A DNA stretch of 64,000 bases from Trileptium ribeirensis (GCA_030248225.1 JASANE010027705.1:20311-84310), one strand, 5' to 3'. Shown: positions 54,701-58,590, counted from the stretch's first letter. Notes: generated from the sequence alone by a model not told the origin. Made by a program: numbers and translations.

Positions 54701-57700
54701 TGTTAATGATACACCCAGATTTTTGCAGAATGAATAGAGTCTTATTGTGACTTCCGTTGTTACATTAAATCGCATGGCAAATGCAAACGGTGCGCGTGTA
54801 GCTATGCTGCGCTCCCTGAATATTTCGAGTGTCCAACTTGAGCTTTCTGAGCCCCTTGCCTTCATTGTATTGGGCTACTTTGAAAAACTGCTCTAGTCCC
54901 ACCGTAGGAATTTACGCTCAAGTAAACCGACAGAGCGTTCAAATTTCACAGTTTTGTTGTTAAATTTAGTATTTTTAGCCCGCTACAGTGCCACTAGCAT
55001 ACCGCCATAAGCTAATAAAACCAATGTGTTAAAGGGCTAAATAATCATATAAACATAAACCCTTTATAATTATTGCAGTCAATGCTCCTTAAACAAAATT
55101 TTGTAGTAACCACGTCTATCGAACACTTTGTCGCTTTGGTCATAAGGGTCCCCGATATTTTGAGTAACAGGGCTTCACAGAGACGTCGGATAAAAGATTG
55201 CAGGTCATAGAGTACGGCATACAACTTTAGTATACAACGTTTCTATACCGGACATTCGTATTTAACATATCAACCAATGTTTACAATTACGTTGAAAAAG
55301 TTAAGTTTTCAAAATTTTGGCTATTATGTTGAGTTTCTACTTCGTTGCAGTTGCGGAATGCGGTTTTTTGACTATTGTGTTGAGTTTCTTCCCGTTGCAG
55401 GTGAGGAATGCGGTAGTGGTGTTTTTTAATCTGTTAAACATATTGGTTACTTACAGTTTGTTACATATATGTTGATATGTAACATTCTGAGACAGTAACG
55501 GTGCTCAATTTATTGTAGCACCAAAAATGCTCTATCAGTAACCGGTTTATTTAAATCGTTAAAAAGGATGATTTTATTATTTATGTAGGCCCTCAAAGTG
55601 TGTGTATATGTCGCTGCTCTATTTCTGAGATTTTCTGTTTTTTTGGTCATCAGATGGAGAAACCAATCTTATATTGAAGTGTACTGAAAATGTCCGTCAT
55701 TAATATATTGCTATTGTATTGTCTTTTTGAGACGCTGAACGTTTACCAACCTAAACCATTATCAGTATTTTTGATTGTCAATCCTTTAAATGCTGCTCTG
55801 TTTTTCGTGATCACCTGGTATTACTACGAAAATGTCTTTCATTATTCATCTCTGCGCATAATGCATCACACTGAATGAAGCTGACCCTCGTAGAGTATAA
55901 AATTGTCGTGATGCTCCAGTTCCATTTGCTGTCTCTAGAAAAGAAAGGTTCTCGTAATAGCAAACATTTTATTTAACCGCAAAACTGACGAGCAACAAGG
56001 CAATATTTTCGAATCTGATAATAATTTTTCGTGCTTCGCCAACTCCTGAATGCTTTCATTTCACATAGCTCCTCAGGCAAGCAATAACTATTTTTGTACA
56101 TGCAGCGAGTTTCCAAACAAATGTTCCGTAACTTTCGACACATATTTTACAGTTTTCATTCAGCACAGGCAGCCAGTTACGCGAGCTTGCGTTGTAAATT
56201 TCGCTCTGCTTAGCACTGCAGTCGTTAAACCAGTTACGTATGTGGGTCATTTCACGAAACCATGTCATTTTAGTCGGGGGGGGGGCTACATCGGCACTTT
56301 TTGGCCCATACCACCAGTCTTTTGTAAGGAAATTTAATGTCGCTGTGAGATGTAGTAATAGCATATCCGACGATCATAACGAGGTATGGTGGACCTCTGT
56401 ACCCCAAACATAGCAGGAGCCAGAGGCCCTCAACCCGGGTTGGTCGAATGAAGCCAAAAACACATGTCCTAATATAAACGTTCGCCGTATCGCTAGCATG
56501 TGATACATATATGTGTTTTTCATTTCACTGTGATCCATTGGTATTTGCTAATTTTTCCGGAAAAACTTGGGAGTAAGCATCGACACTGAAGCTGACGTCA
56601 AGCTTCCGAAAAAATTTTTCGTGACATGTAGCCCCCCCGACCAAGGTCAAATCTGGCAGCTTTCAGACGCTGGTAAATAACGTAAAAGTGCACTAGCGCC
56701 AAAAATGCTATATAACGGTAATCGCAATCAGTACAGGTGTTATTGAAAAAAAAGAATATCAGCGTCTGTCCATGTATTATTTCATTATGAGGTCGAAGGT
56801 CATAAAATGCCAAAAATGGGGTATGCAAAATGTAGCCCCCCCCGACCTGACCAAACTTAAATTTAAAAAAGCCAAATTTAGCATACAGTCTTACAATAGG
56901 CCGGATATAAACATAGTAAAGCCCCACTAGAATCGACCCGTCTATTAAAAATTTTTAATGAAAATGTAGCCCCCCCCCGACCGCATGTATAATAAAAGTA
57001 ATCGAAGGTCGCAAGAATCATATTAGTATATAAGTTCATCATCATTGCACTATGATACGGGGCCGTGCTGTTAACTGGGCAGCTAGGAAACCCTTCTGCC
57101 TGCCCGCACATCTATTACACGCATTGTCCTTGGTATCATCACTTAAATGTAAACTGGTCATAGATCAATTGTATTTGTTTTACACCAGCTTACATCTAGA
57201 ATGTATAGAAGTAGCTAAAGTTTGGCGCGTTGCATGTTGTAGGAAGCTTTAGCCCCCCGACCTGAGCTGTAGTCCCCCCGACCTGAGGTGTAGCCCCCCC
57301 CGACCTGAGGTGTAGCCCCCCCGACCTGAGGTGTAGCCCCCCCCGACCTGAGGTGTAGCCCCCCCCCCCGACCTGAGGTGTAGCCCCCCCCCCGACCTCA
57401 GGTGTAGCCCCCCCCGGCTCAACATATCGGGGTGCCATTTTTTACAAGGCCTAAGGATCTGCCTGAAATTTTTTCTCAGACGTCCCCCGCTCATGGTTGG
57501 TTTGTGAGCATAAAATAGTATCTGTAGGTGCTGTCTCCGTTGCGCTAGAAAAACTTTTGCGACAGGCTTGTTCTAAATTGGTCGGTTTTAACCCCAATAA
57601 TGCCCTAGCAGCATCAATTTTAGGTCGCAAGTGCTCCAAATGGCTTGACTAGGACCATTTTGGATGGACTTGCATAAAAATAGACCATGGTTCGCGTGTC

Positions 57701-58590
57701 ACTCCGTCAACACTACAGAATAATGACTTATTTCGGATTAAAATTTGACCCCCAGGGGGGCCCTTTCCAACCCCTGTAGCAGGTTTCAGGTAGCTCGTTT
57801 TGCATAGAGACCTCGATATTCGAAAAATTCAGGGTTTTTTACATCGGAAGGGGTCTAGACACTGTACATTCGAAAACGTTTCATTTTGGCTTCAAAAAGT
57901 GGTGTTTCAAAAGTACATGGTTTCGTGAAATGACCCATGTACTTGTAATTAAATGCCAAATTATGAATATAAACGTCGGCGAAGGCATGTGCTTTTTATG
58001 GGTCCAAGCTAAGATTATAACTCGATACCCAATGGTATTAAACAACTGTTTTTGTCTATCGTGTTAATTCCTTTGGCTACAATTGCTGATACGCTTACTT
58101 TTACATTATTTCATTTTGTCAAATTATGAATAAAAATATGTTTACTTTGATTTACCCTCAGGCGTTGAGTACATGTATGTAATTTTTTAATATTGACGAC
58201 GTATACTATAATTCATCACAGACGAATTTATAATGAATCGACATTTTATTATAACGTAACCGGAAACATTTAACTACCGTTGCAGTATTTACGAACAAAC
58301 CTCACAATATAATGGTGTTGCCAAATTCATGAAATACGATATAACTTTTTTTACCTTATTGTCTTTATTATTGGTGTGTTTTGTGTTTTAGACAGAGACT
58401 TCAATATGCCAAGAATATGATCGAACGAATGGTTGTGTACCGATCTCAAGGTTCGAGTGCTGTGCCAATGGCTGTTAAAAGTGCGGCAAGTGGTAGTGGG
58501 ACATCTCGCGGCTGTTTACAAGATACGGATTGCGCCGGACATGTAAATTTGCTGCTAAATGCTGGCCGGTCTAATGCCCAAACTCAATGA
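3657..58590 (+). CDS. plk1: Polo-like kinase, PLK1 type (3' nine exons; 5' end outside window)
   Basis: Spliced from nine segments: 3657-3752, 10230-10429, 13591-13701, 16766-16894, 22773-22926, 30686-30815, 39715-39831, 42035-42171 and 58392-58590 (1273 nt, 423 full codons plus stop). Every junction keeps the frame, and eight of the nine exons match PLK1 collinearly. Seen: the T-loop [19 protein letters not shown] of kinase subdomain IX, a RQPL D-box-like motif in the linker, polo box 1 ([19 protein letters not shown]), polo box 2 ([18 protein letters not shown], then QDHTKIIL), and a tail ending in TGA. Known for the family: a Ser/Thr kinase of mitotic entry, centrosome, kinetochore and cytokinesis, brought to substrates by polo-box binding of phosphopeptides. 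The ATP-binding lobe and catalytic loop must lie upstream. Introns of 2.2-16.2 kb are filled with transposable elements. PLK2/3 is possible but less likely, given the PLK1-like linker and polo-box wording. Confidence 0.95.
4049..5850 (+). mobile_element. Family D element with internal tandem units, copy 1
   Basis: It begins with CAGAACGTAGTG (4049-4060) and has the inverse CACTACGTTCTG at 5816-5827, followed by GAGTTACTAG. Between them lie about four tandem degenerate units of 320-360 bases, each carrying a TTCGATTAAGGCTCCGGTTC motif (at about 4368, 4725, 5087 and 5408), a GAGGTATGGCRCCC motif and a GATAAATGCCGATG motif. No protein is encoded. The same ends and units recur at 32156-33618 and, in part, at 36056-36970. 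Confidence 0.75.
5942..6374 (-). mobile_element. Family B (Helentron/DINE-like) element, copy 1
   Basis: On the minus strand it starts TTGAGCGGAGCGAG and ends GCTCCGCTCAC, then the hairpin GTAGTTCCACTAC, CGA and CTAG, followed by T. Inner GAGCGGAGC/GCTCCGCTC arms are inverted. It has no ORF. The 3' hairpin plus CTRR end next to a T is typical of Helitron-related elements, and the inverted subterminal arms point to the Helentron/DINE branch (inference). Confidence 0.65.
6375..6734. other. No gene seen
   Basis: AT-rich intron sequence between the family B copy and the RTE/CR1-like fragment. Nothing recognisable. Confidence 0.3.
6735..7626 (+). pseudogene. 5'-truncated RTE/CR1-like retrotransposon 3' end with zinc finger
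   Basis: Reading through several frameshifts: [20 protein letters not shown] (RT palm end), then a Cys-rich finger with [20 protein letters not shown] and KKCSG..TCRACL, then [20 protein letters not shown] and [20 protein letters not shown]. After that come the thumb and tail motifs [28 protein letters not shown] and [19 protein letters not shown]. The element closes with a (GAT)n tract at 7608-7626, the simple-repeat tail usual for such elements. The finger inserted between the palm and the YLGDV segment is a known feature of some invertebrate elements. It is dead as seen (frameshifts, stops). Confidence 0.8.
7608..7626 (+). repeat. (GAT)n microsatellite, retroelement tail
   Basis: Five or so GAT units directly follow the last RT-derived codons. 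Confidence 0.8.
7627..8600. other. No gene seen
   Basis: Only short non-coding ORFs. Nothing recognisable. Confidence 0.3.
8601..8930 (+). repeat. Tandem pair of degenerate units, about 180 bases each
   Basis: Two units share GGGTYAARATGGG, TTGGGMCCCCGAAAACACCA, ATATCTCCT and CTCATTTTGTTC, and end near CTATATAGCC/CTATATATGG. The first runs from about 8608 to 8765 and the second from about 8787 to 8925. No coding signal. Confidence 0.6.
8931..9460. other. No gene seen
   Basis: Opposing ORFs at 9076-9406 are mutual shadows without recognisable protein motifs. Confidence 0.3.
9461..10110 (-). pseudogene. CR1/L2-like retrotransposon reverse transcriptase C-terminus
   Basis: Minus strand: [20 protein letters not shown] (about 10100-10040), then in another frame [20 protein letters not shown] and [14 protein letters not shown], then [19 protein letters not shown], and [16 protein letters not shown], ending with a stop at 9461-9463. 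This order (GVIVD..L.F..HI, VRP..EYAS.VWN, E.VQR..T+RI.GL, YKIINGL, WN.LP..IV) is the conserved C-terminus of CR1/L2/Jockey-type polymerases. Two or more frameshifts break it. It stops 120 bases before the PLK exon at 10230. Confidence 0.85.
10230..10429 (+). CDS. plk1: PLK exon: kinase C-lobe end
   Basis: The acceptor is ATGTTTAG ending at 10229; the donor is GTAAGG at 10430. It encodes [19 protein letters not shown], then [12 protein letters not shown] and the subdomain XI region [21 protein letters not shown], where the invariant Arg of the RPT motif is present. This is the end of the kinase domain. The single final G pairs with GC of the next exon to make Gly (FFQN-GYLP, compare human FFTSGYIP). 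The ATG at 10222 lies in the intron and is not a start. Confidence 0.95.
10692..12871 (-). mobile_element. Family A (hAT-like) element, outer copy, split by a second copy
   Basis: The left end is CAGCGAGGAACCGAATTCCG; the right end ATTCCCTG closes at 12871. Its internal sequence runs to 11396 and resumes at 12544 (GTAAAGGGAGACGATTGGAG), exactly where the inner copy sits. It has no ORF. I saw no clear 8-base duplication around this older copy. Confidence 0.8.
11397..12535 (-). mobile_element. Family A (hAT-like) element, inner nested copy
   Basis: The ends are CAGGGAGTAACCGGAATTCC and GGTTATTCCCTG (inverted). It is flanked by an 8-base duplication, GTGTAGTA (11389-11396) and GCGTAGTA (12536-12543), with 7 of 8 identical. 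It is 1139 bases long, close to the copy at 50250-51392 (1143). It has no transposase and is non-autonomous. CAGGG ends with 8-base duplications are the hAT hallmark. Confidence 0.88.
12872..13590. other. Intron sequence, no gene seen
   Basis: AT-rich, no recognisable repeat. It ends in the acceptor of the PLK exon at 13591. Confidence 0.3.
13591..13701 (+). CDS. plk1: PLK exon: post-kinase linker with D-box-like motif
   Basis: The acceptor is TTATATAG ending at 13590 and the donor is GTAAGT at 13702. It encodes [19 protein letters not shown] followed by a Ser/Thr-rich stretch and [18 protein letters not shown] and APKF match the conserved post-kinase segment. RQPL sits where human PLK1 has its RKPL destruction box, so APC/C control is plausible (inference). 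It ends one base into a codon. Confidence 0.93.
13800..15790 (+). mobile_element. Family C repeat, copy 1
   Basis: It shares a series of motifs with 24385-25800 and 60135-61325: GTTAAAATGG, GGGACCACTY, GAATATGGTTCATCGACC, GGCAGAAAT, GGGCATCAAGAATGG, then repeated CAGCACGR..ATTTCATGCC and TTCCAGAATATA units, a GTCAGCGAGGTTT segment and GGCATGCGAGATA at the end. It is interrupted by the TTAA MITE at 14971-15425. ORFs inside it are incidental. Confidence 0.65.
14971..15425. mobile_element. TTAA-flanked MITE, copy 1
   Basis: The inverted ends are GGTGACCCCGCCAACCATCC and GGATGGTTGCCGGGGTCATT, directly flanked by TTAA on both sides (14967-14970, 15426-15429). It is 455 bases long with no ORF. TTAA duplications point to piggyBac- or Kolobok-type mobilisation (family knowledge). 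GTTCGCGAAC, a palindrome, occurs twice inside (about 15198 and 15329). Confidence 0.85.
15791..16765. other. Intron sequence, no gene seen
   Basis: AT-rich, nothing recognised. Confidence 0.3.
16766..16894 (+). CDS. plk1: PLK exon: variable inter-domain linker
   Basis: The sequence is not conserved enough to recognise by itself. It is supported by a clean acceptor (GATATTTCAG ending at 16765), a donor (GTGAGG at 16895), an open frame of 42 codons, and phases that fit the exons on both sides exactly (2 bases in, 1 base out). It encodes [20 protein letters not shown], then an acidic stretch and a QQQQ run. Human PLK1 has a poorly conserved linker of similar size here. The final G joins AC of the next exon to give the Asp of DDAEDP. 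Confidence 0.85.
16895..21130. other. Intron sequence, no supported gene
   Basis: This is the first 4.2 kb of the 5.9-kb intron after the linker exon. The only protein-like minus-strand stretch is at 19909-20110, listed separately. No repeat family from elsewhere in the window is evident. Confidence 0.3.
19909..20110 (-). other. Unrecognised minus-strand protein-like stretch
   Basis: Minus strand, after an in-frame stop at about 20096: [20 protein letters not shown], then [20 protein letters not shown] and [19 protein letters not shown], then a stop. The composition is more protein-like than neighbouring random ORFs, but I recognise no family. It could be a pseudogene remnant, an exon of a nested gene, or chance. 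Confidence 0.2.
21135..21169. repeat. GC-rich hairpin
   Basis: CGCGGCCC (21136-21143) is inverted as GGGCCGCG (21162-21169) around an 18-base loop, in otherwise AT-rich DNA. Confidence 0.6.
21170..22772. other. Intron sequence with one short duplication, no gene seen
   Basis: Includes the 29-base duplication at 21982-22039 and G-rich, transposon-like text near 21890-21945. No coding signal up to the polo-box 1 exon. Confidence 0.3.
21982..22039 (+). repeat. Perfect 29-base tandem duplication
   Basis: Two identical head-to-tail copies (21982-22010, 22011-22039) start AGCCAATATTAAG and end CATGCAAAAG. Identity suggests a recent event. Confidence 0.9.
22773..22926 (+). CDS. plk1: PLK exon: polo box 1, first half
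   Basis: The acceptor is TTTTGCAG ending at 22772; the donor is GTACGT at 22927. It encodes [20 protein letters not shown], then [17 protein letters not shown] and [13 protein letters not shown]. The Trp at 22820-22822 (GKWVDYS) matches W414 of human PLK1, which contacts the phosphopeptide. The final TT plus G of the next exon encodes Leu (NGL-SLQYIE). The frame stays open past the donor to 23003, but those residues no longer match the family. Confidence 0.95.
22927..24384. other. Intron sequence, no gene seen
   Basis: Opposed ORFs at 23819-24118 show no recognisable motif. No known repeat was seen. Confidence 0.3.
24385..25800 (+). mobile_element. Family C repeat, copy 2
   Basis: It starts near GGAGCGAGCGAAGTTTCCAC, as in the copy at 60135, and ends near CGCATGCGAGACACTAG. 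It contains several degenerate units of about 180 bases with GGTTATCTAGAGTC, CAGCACGAGGATCTCATG, GTTTTCATTTGTTTAGG and GAACCCGATTTCCAGA. A 118-codon ORF (24326-24682) falls in its 5' part and has no recognisable domain. Confidence 0.65.
25801..26514. other. Intron sequence, no gene seen
   Basis: Nothing recognised before the family B copy. Confidence 0.3.
26515..26950 (+). mobile_element. Family B (Helentron/DINE-like) element, copy 2
   Basis: It starts TATTGAGCGGAGCTCGGCGA and ends GCTCCGCTCAC (about 26917-26926), hairpin GTAGTTCCACTAC (26931-26943), CGA, CTAG (26947-26950), then T. The internal CGTCCGTTCGTTCGGTCC and GGATCTCAAGAACC motifs are shared with the other copies. No ORF. Confidence 0.7.
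26975..28734 (+). mobile_element. Family A (hAT-like) element, with nested family B copy
   Basis: The ends are CAGGGAATAACCGGAACC and CCGGTTACTCCCTG. It has a perfect 8-base target duplication ATATTTAC (26967-26974, 28735-28742). Without the inserted family B copy (27996-28571) it is about 1.18 kb, matching other copies. This is the clearest target duplication of the family. Confidence 0.92.
27996..28571 (+). mobile_element. Family B (Helentron/DINE-like) element, copy 3, inside family A
   Basis: It starts TTGAGCGGAGCGAGGTCGCC and ends GTCGCTCCGCTCAA, hairpin GTAGTTCCACTAC (28553-28565), GA, CTGG, then T. Comparing with unfilled family A copies (CATTGTATA..TATTACATATG) shows the insertion point within a TATA-type stretch. 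Confidence 0.75.
28743..29982. other. Intron sequence, no gene seen
   Basis: A hairpin ACACTTACATTTCCGCTAAT followed by GTAAGTGT lies at about 29289-29311. The rest is unrecognised. Confidence 0.3.
29983..30584 (+). mobile_element. Family A (hAT-like) element, internally deleted copy
   Basis: Both ends of the family are present (CCGTACATTTAAACCGGATC on the left, GGAATTCCGGTTACTTCCTG on the right), but only 602 bases lie between; the middle is missing. The left tip is eroded. It ends 101 bases before the PLK exon at 30686. Confidence 0.75.
30686..30815 (+). CDS. plk1: PLK exon: polo box 1, second half
   Basis: It is not visible as an ATG-started ORF. The acceptor is GTGTTTTAG ending at 30685 and the donor is GTAGCA at 30816. 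It encodes [20 protein letters not shown], then [23 protein letters not shown]. This matches human SLQYIERDGTESYLT and KKITLLKYFRNYMSEHLL. It includes the Leu pair of EHLL/EHLI, where human L490 lies. It ends in phase 0. Confidence 0.95.
31031..31352 (+). repeat. Tandem duplication, unit about 160 bases
   Basis: Unit 1 (31031-31196) and unit 2 (31197-31352) both run from AAGTCTTTTGGAAAGATGG through GTGCAAGTCCATGCAC to CTTAGCTATTTTCCCGCC, with few differences. No coding role is apparent. Confidence 0.85.
31353..32155. other. Intron sequence, no gene seen
   Basis: Short ORFs only. Two degenerate copies of an AACGCTACAGTTTCTTGTAT-like motif (31767, 31922) hint at another tandem repeat. Confidence 0.3.
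32156..33618 (+). mobile_element. Family D element with internal tandem units, copy 2
   Basis: CAGAACGTAGTG at 32156-32167 is paired with CACTACGTTCTG at 33583-33594, followed by GAGTTACTAG. There are three internal units of about 350 bases with the same motifs as copy 1. The retroelement starting near 33622 begins directly after it. Confidence 0.75.
33906..34406 (+). pseudogene. ORF1 N-terminal part of the second R1/I-like element
   Basis: It starts [18 protein letters not shown], the same Asn/Asp-rich opening as the other copy's ORF1 (MNINNSNNDDPSDG), supporting one family. Its end contains an in-frame tandem duplication: [14 protein letters not shown] occurs twice (34239-34337 and 34338-34436, period 99 bases). 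A stop follows at 34404-34406. Confidence 0.65.
34239..34436 (+). repeat. In-frame 99-base tandem duplication in ORF1
   Basis: Two units start TCACCGGAGGCCATAGGGAT (34239 and 34338). The period is a multiple of three, so it kept the frame when it arose. Confidence 0.85.
34548..35370 (+). pseudogene. ORF1 C-terminal remnant (DUF4780-like)
   Basis: Fragments in shifting frames: [20 protein letters not shown] (34616 onward), then [20 protein letters not shown], then [15 protein letters not shown] and [20 protein letters not shown]. The last pieces resemble the C-terminal DUF4780-type half seen in the minus-strand copy. Heavily decayed. Confidence 0.5.
35410..35870 (+). pseudogene. Endonuclease end and RT start of the second R1/I-like element
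   Basis: [14 protein letters not shown] carries the endonuclease SDH motif, followed by [10 protein letters not shown], as is usual after it. Then [12 protein letters not shown] and, in another frame, [15 protein letters not shown] correspond to RT motifs (A..LG.IP..W and SFLLKTLEK), with sequence missing between. No catalytic YADD-type motif remains intact here. Confidence 0.65.
36056..36970 (+). mobile_element. Family D element, copy 3, inside the R1/I-like element
   Basis: It starts near GGAGATTGTGTGTTGCAGG, with GATCGGCCATAACTCG and two internal units (CGATTAAGGTTCCGGTTCTG near 36378, CGATTAAGGCTCCGGTTTTG near 36735). It stops at TACCCTTCACGGA without the usual right end, so it is a 3'-truncated copy. 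Confidence 0.65.
37128..37639 (+). repeat. Tandem duplication of a retroelement segment, unit about 262 bases
   Basis: Unit 1 (37128-37389) and unit 2 (37390-37639) both begin GTTGCGGATGACCTC and end GCCTCCGRCATTAGT, with roughly one difference in twelve bases. They include an RT-derived segment (GYCAFI/LLYGCAI-like). Confidence 0.85.
37760..38640 (+). pseudogene. RNase H and C-terminal remnant of the second R1/I-like element
   Basis: [20 protein letters not shown], then a stretch ending LPCTLLSVL, matches retroelement RNase H (the E of the AE active-site pair is replaced by N: FRAN against FQAE). Further on [18 protein letters not shown] and [22 protein letters not shown] segments fit the RNase H end and the C-terminal knuckle. 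Confidence 0.55.
38651..39714. other. Intron sequence, no supported gene
   Basis: Opposed ORFs at 38844-39188 (114 codons, plus) and 38942-39184 (80 codons, minus) overlap. I see no recognisable domain in either. Confidence 0.3.
39715..39831 (+). CDS. plk1: PLK exon: start of polo box 2, with GC donor
   Basis: The acceptor is TTTTATGCAG ending at 39714. It has 39 codons in phase 0: [19 protein letters not shown], then [20 protein letters not shown]. It follows the polo-box 2 start of PLK1 closely. The exon must end at CAG (39831), because the next exon resumes with INFFQDHTK. The intron therefore begins GCGAGT, a GC-AG donor, and no GT fits the frame nearby. Confidence 0.94.
39832..40641. 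other. GC-AG intron start, no gene seen
   Basis: No recognisable repeat between the GC donor and the MITE at 40642. Confidence 0.3.
40642..41020. mobile_element. hAT-like MITE with GGGTCC-rich ends
   Basis: A perfect 8-base duplication ATCACTGC flanks it (40634-40641, 41021-41028). The right end is GGTCCATTTTGAAAAACCCTG less one base; the left end AAAGATTTTTTTGGGTCC is a diverged inverse of it. Internal TTTTTTGGGTCC/GGACCCAAAAAA arms form a hairpin at 40647-40683. Confidence 0.8.
41072..41925 (+). mobile_element. Family A (hAT-like) element, 3'-truncated copy
   Basis: The left end is decayed (CTGGGAACAACCATAACCGT), followed by CTTCGAAACTTATAGTAAAA and the family's usual internal order to TTTCACAGAGCAATTTGCTG, then it stops. 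The right end is replaced by a family D fragment. Confidence 0.7.
41926..42012 (+). mobile_element. Family D right-end fragment
   Basis: GATATAGCATATCGACATATC through ACCTATGCTTCACTGCGCTC to TTTACTAG matches the right ends of the copies at 5740-5850 and 33500-33618. It lies 23 bases upstream of the PLK exon at 42035, within reach of that intron's branch point. Confidence 0.75.
42035..42171 (+). CDS. plk1: PLK exon: polo box 2 core with pincer residues
   Basis: The acceptor is TTGTAATTTCAG ending at 42034; the donor is GTAAGT at 42172. It encodes [20 protein letters not shown], then [26 protein letters not shown]. His (42053-42055) and Lys (42059-42061) of HTK match human H538 and K540, which bind the phosphate. 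The phosphopeptide pocket is therefore intact. The last GA joins A of the final exon to give Glu. Confidence 0.95.
42053..42061 (+). other. Polo-box phosphate-binding HTK codons
   Basis: CAC ACT AAA encode the His-x-Lys pair that in human PLK1 (H538, K540) grips the phosphate of docked ligands. With the Trp at 22820-22822 they indicate a phosphopeptide-binding polo-box domain. Confidence 0.9.
42172..42705. other. Start of the 16.2-kb last intron, no gene seen
   Basis: A reading frame stays open past the exon to 42417 in an alternative frame, without family similarity. Confidence 0.3.
42706..43050 (+). repeat. Degenerate tandem pair, unit about 180 bases
   Basis: Both units contain TATAAAAR..GGGGYCCAGCACAATACG, TTTAGGTGYRATCGTATCAAC, GTCGAAGTT and TCTATGAAA/CCTATGAAA (starts about 42706 and 42884). 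Confidence 0.7.
43051..46349. other. Intron sequence, no gene seen
   Basis: It includes three copies of a GCCATRAAGGCACCCAT-like motif (44741-44760, 44812-44832, 45041-45060). The GC-richer part (45230-46320) has short opposed ORFs without recognisable domains. Confidence 0.3.
46354..47932 (+). mobile_element. Family E DNA transposon (GGGTC ends, 4-base duplication), copy 1
   Basis: The ends are perfect inverted repeats beginning GGGTCATTTCACGAAACC (with CATG after). It is flanked by ATAT (46350-46353, 47933-47936). It is 1579 bases long with no transposase. A TGTAGCCCCCC(n)GACC motif recurs at about 46735, 46943, 47075, 47097, 47379 and 47398, and inverted at 46385. Non-autonomous; superfamily not assigned. 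Confidence 0.88.
47937..50241. other. AT-rich intron sequence, no gene seen
   Basis: 48100-48860 is dense in TTTATATTAA-like words. From about 48890 the composition becomes more balanced (CTCGAGCGTTCAG, GGATGGACGTCGAAG) but without coding signal. It may be decayed retroelement sequence. Confidence 0.3.
49835..50017 (+). repeat. Pair of identical 22-base hairpins
   Basis: CGTCGG, loop AATCACAAAC, then CCGACG, occurs at 49835-49856 and again at 49996-50017. Each is preceded by a TTTTGAT..-like lead and followed by a GGG/CCC-rich stretch, so the unit of about 161 bases is a diverged duplication with a conserved hairpin. Confidence 0.75.
50250..51392 (-). mobile_element. Family A (hAT-like) element, full-length copy
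   Basis: The ends are CAGGGAGTAACAGGAATTCC and GGTTCCGGTTATTCCCTG. It has an 8-base duplication ACATTTTC (50242-50249) and ATATTTTC (51393-51400), with 7 of 8 identical. It is 1143 bases long, non-coding, and the best reference for the family. Confidence 0.9.
51466..51486 (+). repeat. (TC)n microsatellite
   Basis: About ten CT units in a row. Confidence 0.85.
55318..55411 (+). repeat. Short tandem duplication, unit about 47 bases
   Basis: Two units share CTATTRTGTTGAGTTTCT, CGTTGCAG and GGAATGCGGT. Confidence 0.75.
56244..57936 (+). mobile_element. Family E DNA transposon, copy 2 with expanded minisatellite
   Basis: It has the same inverted ends as copy 1 and the same orientation. The flanking duplication ATGT (56240-56243, 57937-57940) is not a palindrome here, which fixes the boundary at GGGTC and the duplication at 4 bases. 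The two copies differ at only scattered positions outside the C-runs. It is longer (1693 bases) mainly because of the minisatellite at 57247-57415. ORFs across that tract are repeat artefacts. Confidence 0.9.
57247..57415 (+). repeat. C-rich minisatellite inside family E copy 2
   Basis: About eight head-to-tail units of the form GTAGCCCCCCC(n)GACCTGAG, 18-23 bases each, with C-runs from 6 to 10. Copy 1 has only two units at the same place (about 47378-47415). Confidence 0.9.
57941..58391. other. End of the last intron, no gene seen
   Basis: AT-rich, ending in the acceptor of the terminal PLK exon. Confidence 0.4.
58392..58590 (+). CDS. plk1: PLK terminal exon: polo box 2 last helix and C-terminal tail
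   Basis: The acceptor is GTGTTTTAG ending at 58391. It encodes [20 protein letters not shown], matching the final helix of PLK1 (RLRYARTMVDKLL). A tail rich in Ser, Gly and Ala follows ([20 protein letters not shown] and beyond) and ends ...[10 protein letters not shown] with TGA at 58588-58590. Human PLK1 ends only about 15 residues after the helix, so this tail is roughly 30 residues longer. It contains two Cys and no domain I recognise. Confidence 0.93.

Larger units (their letters stand above)
51401..56239. other. Intron sequence, no supported gene
   Basis: 4.8 kb with few ORFs over 60 codons. A minus-strand stretch at 51767-51970 ([20 protein letters not shown]) looks mildly protein-like but is unrecognised. 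A 45-base tandem duplication (GTTGAGTTTCTWC..GAGGAATGCGG type) lies at about 55320-55411. Confidence 0.3.

Noticed and set aside
57196..57494. Gly-rich minus-strand ORFs (repeated [13 protein letters not shown])
   Set aside because: They are translations of the C-rich minisatellite in two frames, not proteins.
46354..57936. Family E copies as one tandem segmental duplication
   Set aside because: Flanks differ completely, and each copy has its own 4-base duplication, which fits two insertions.
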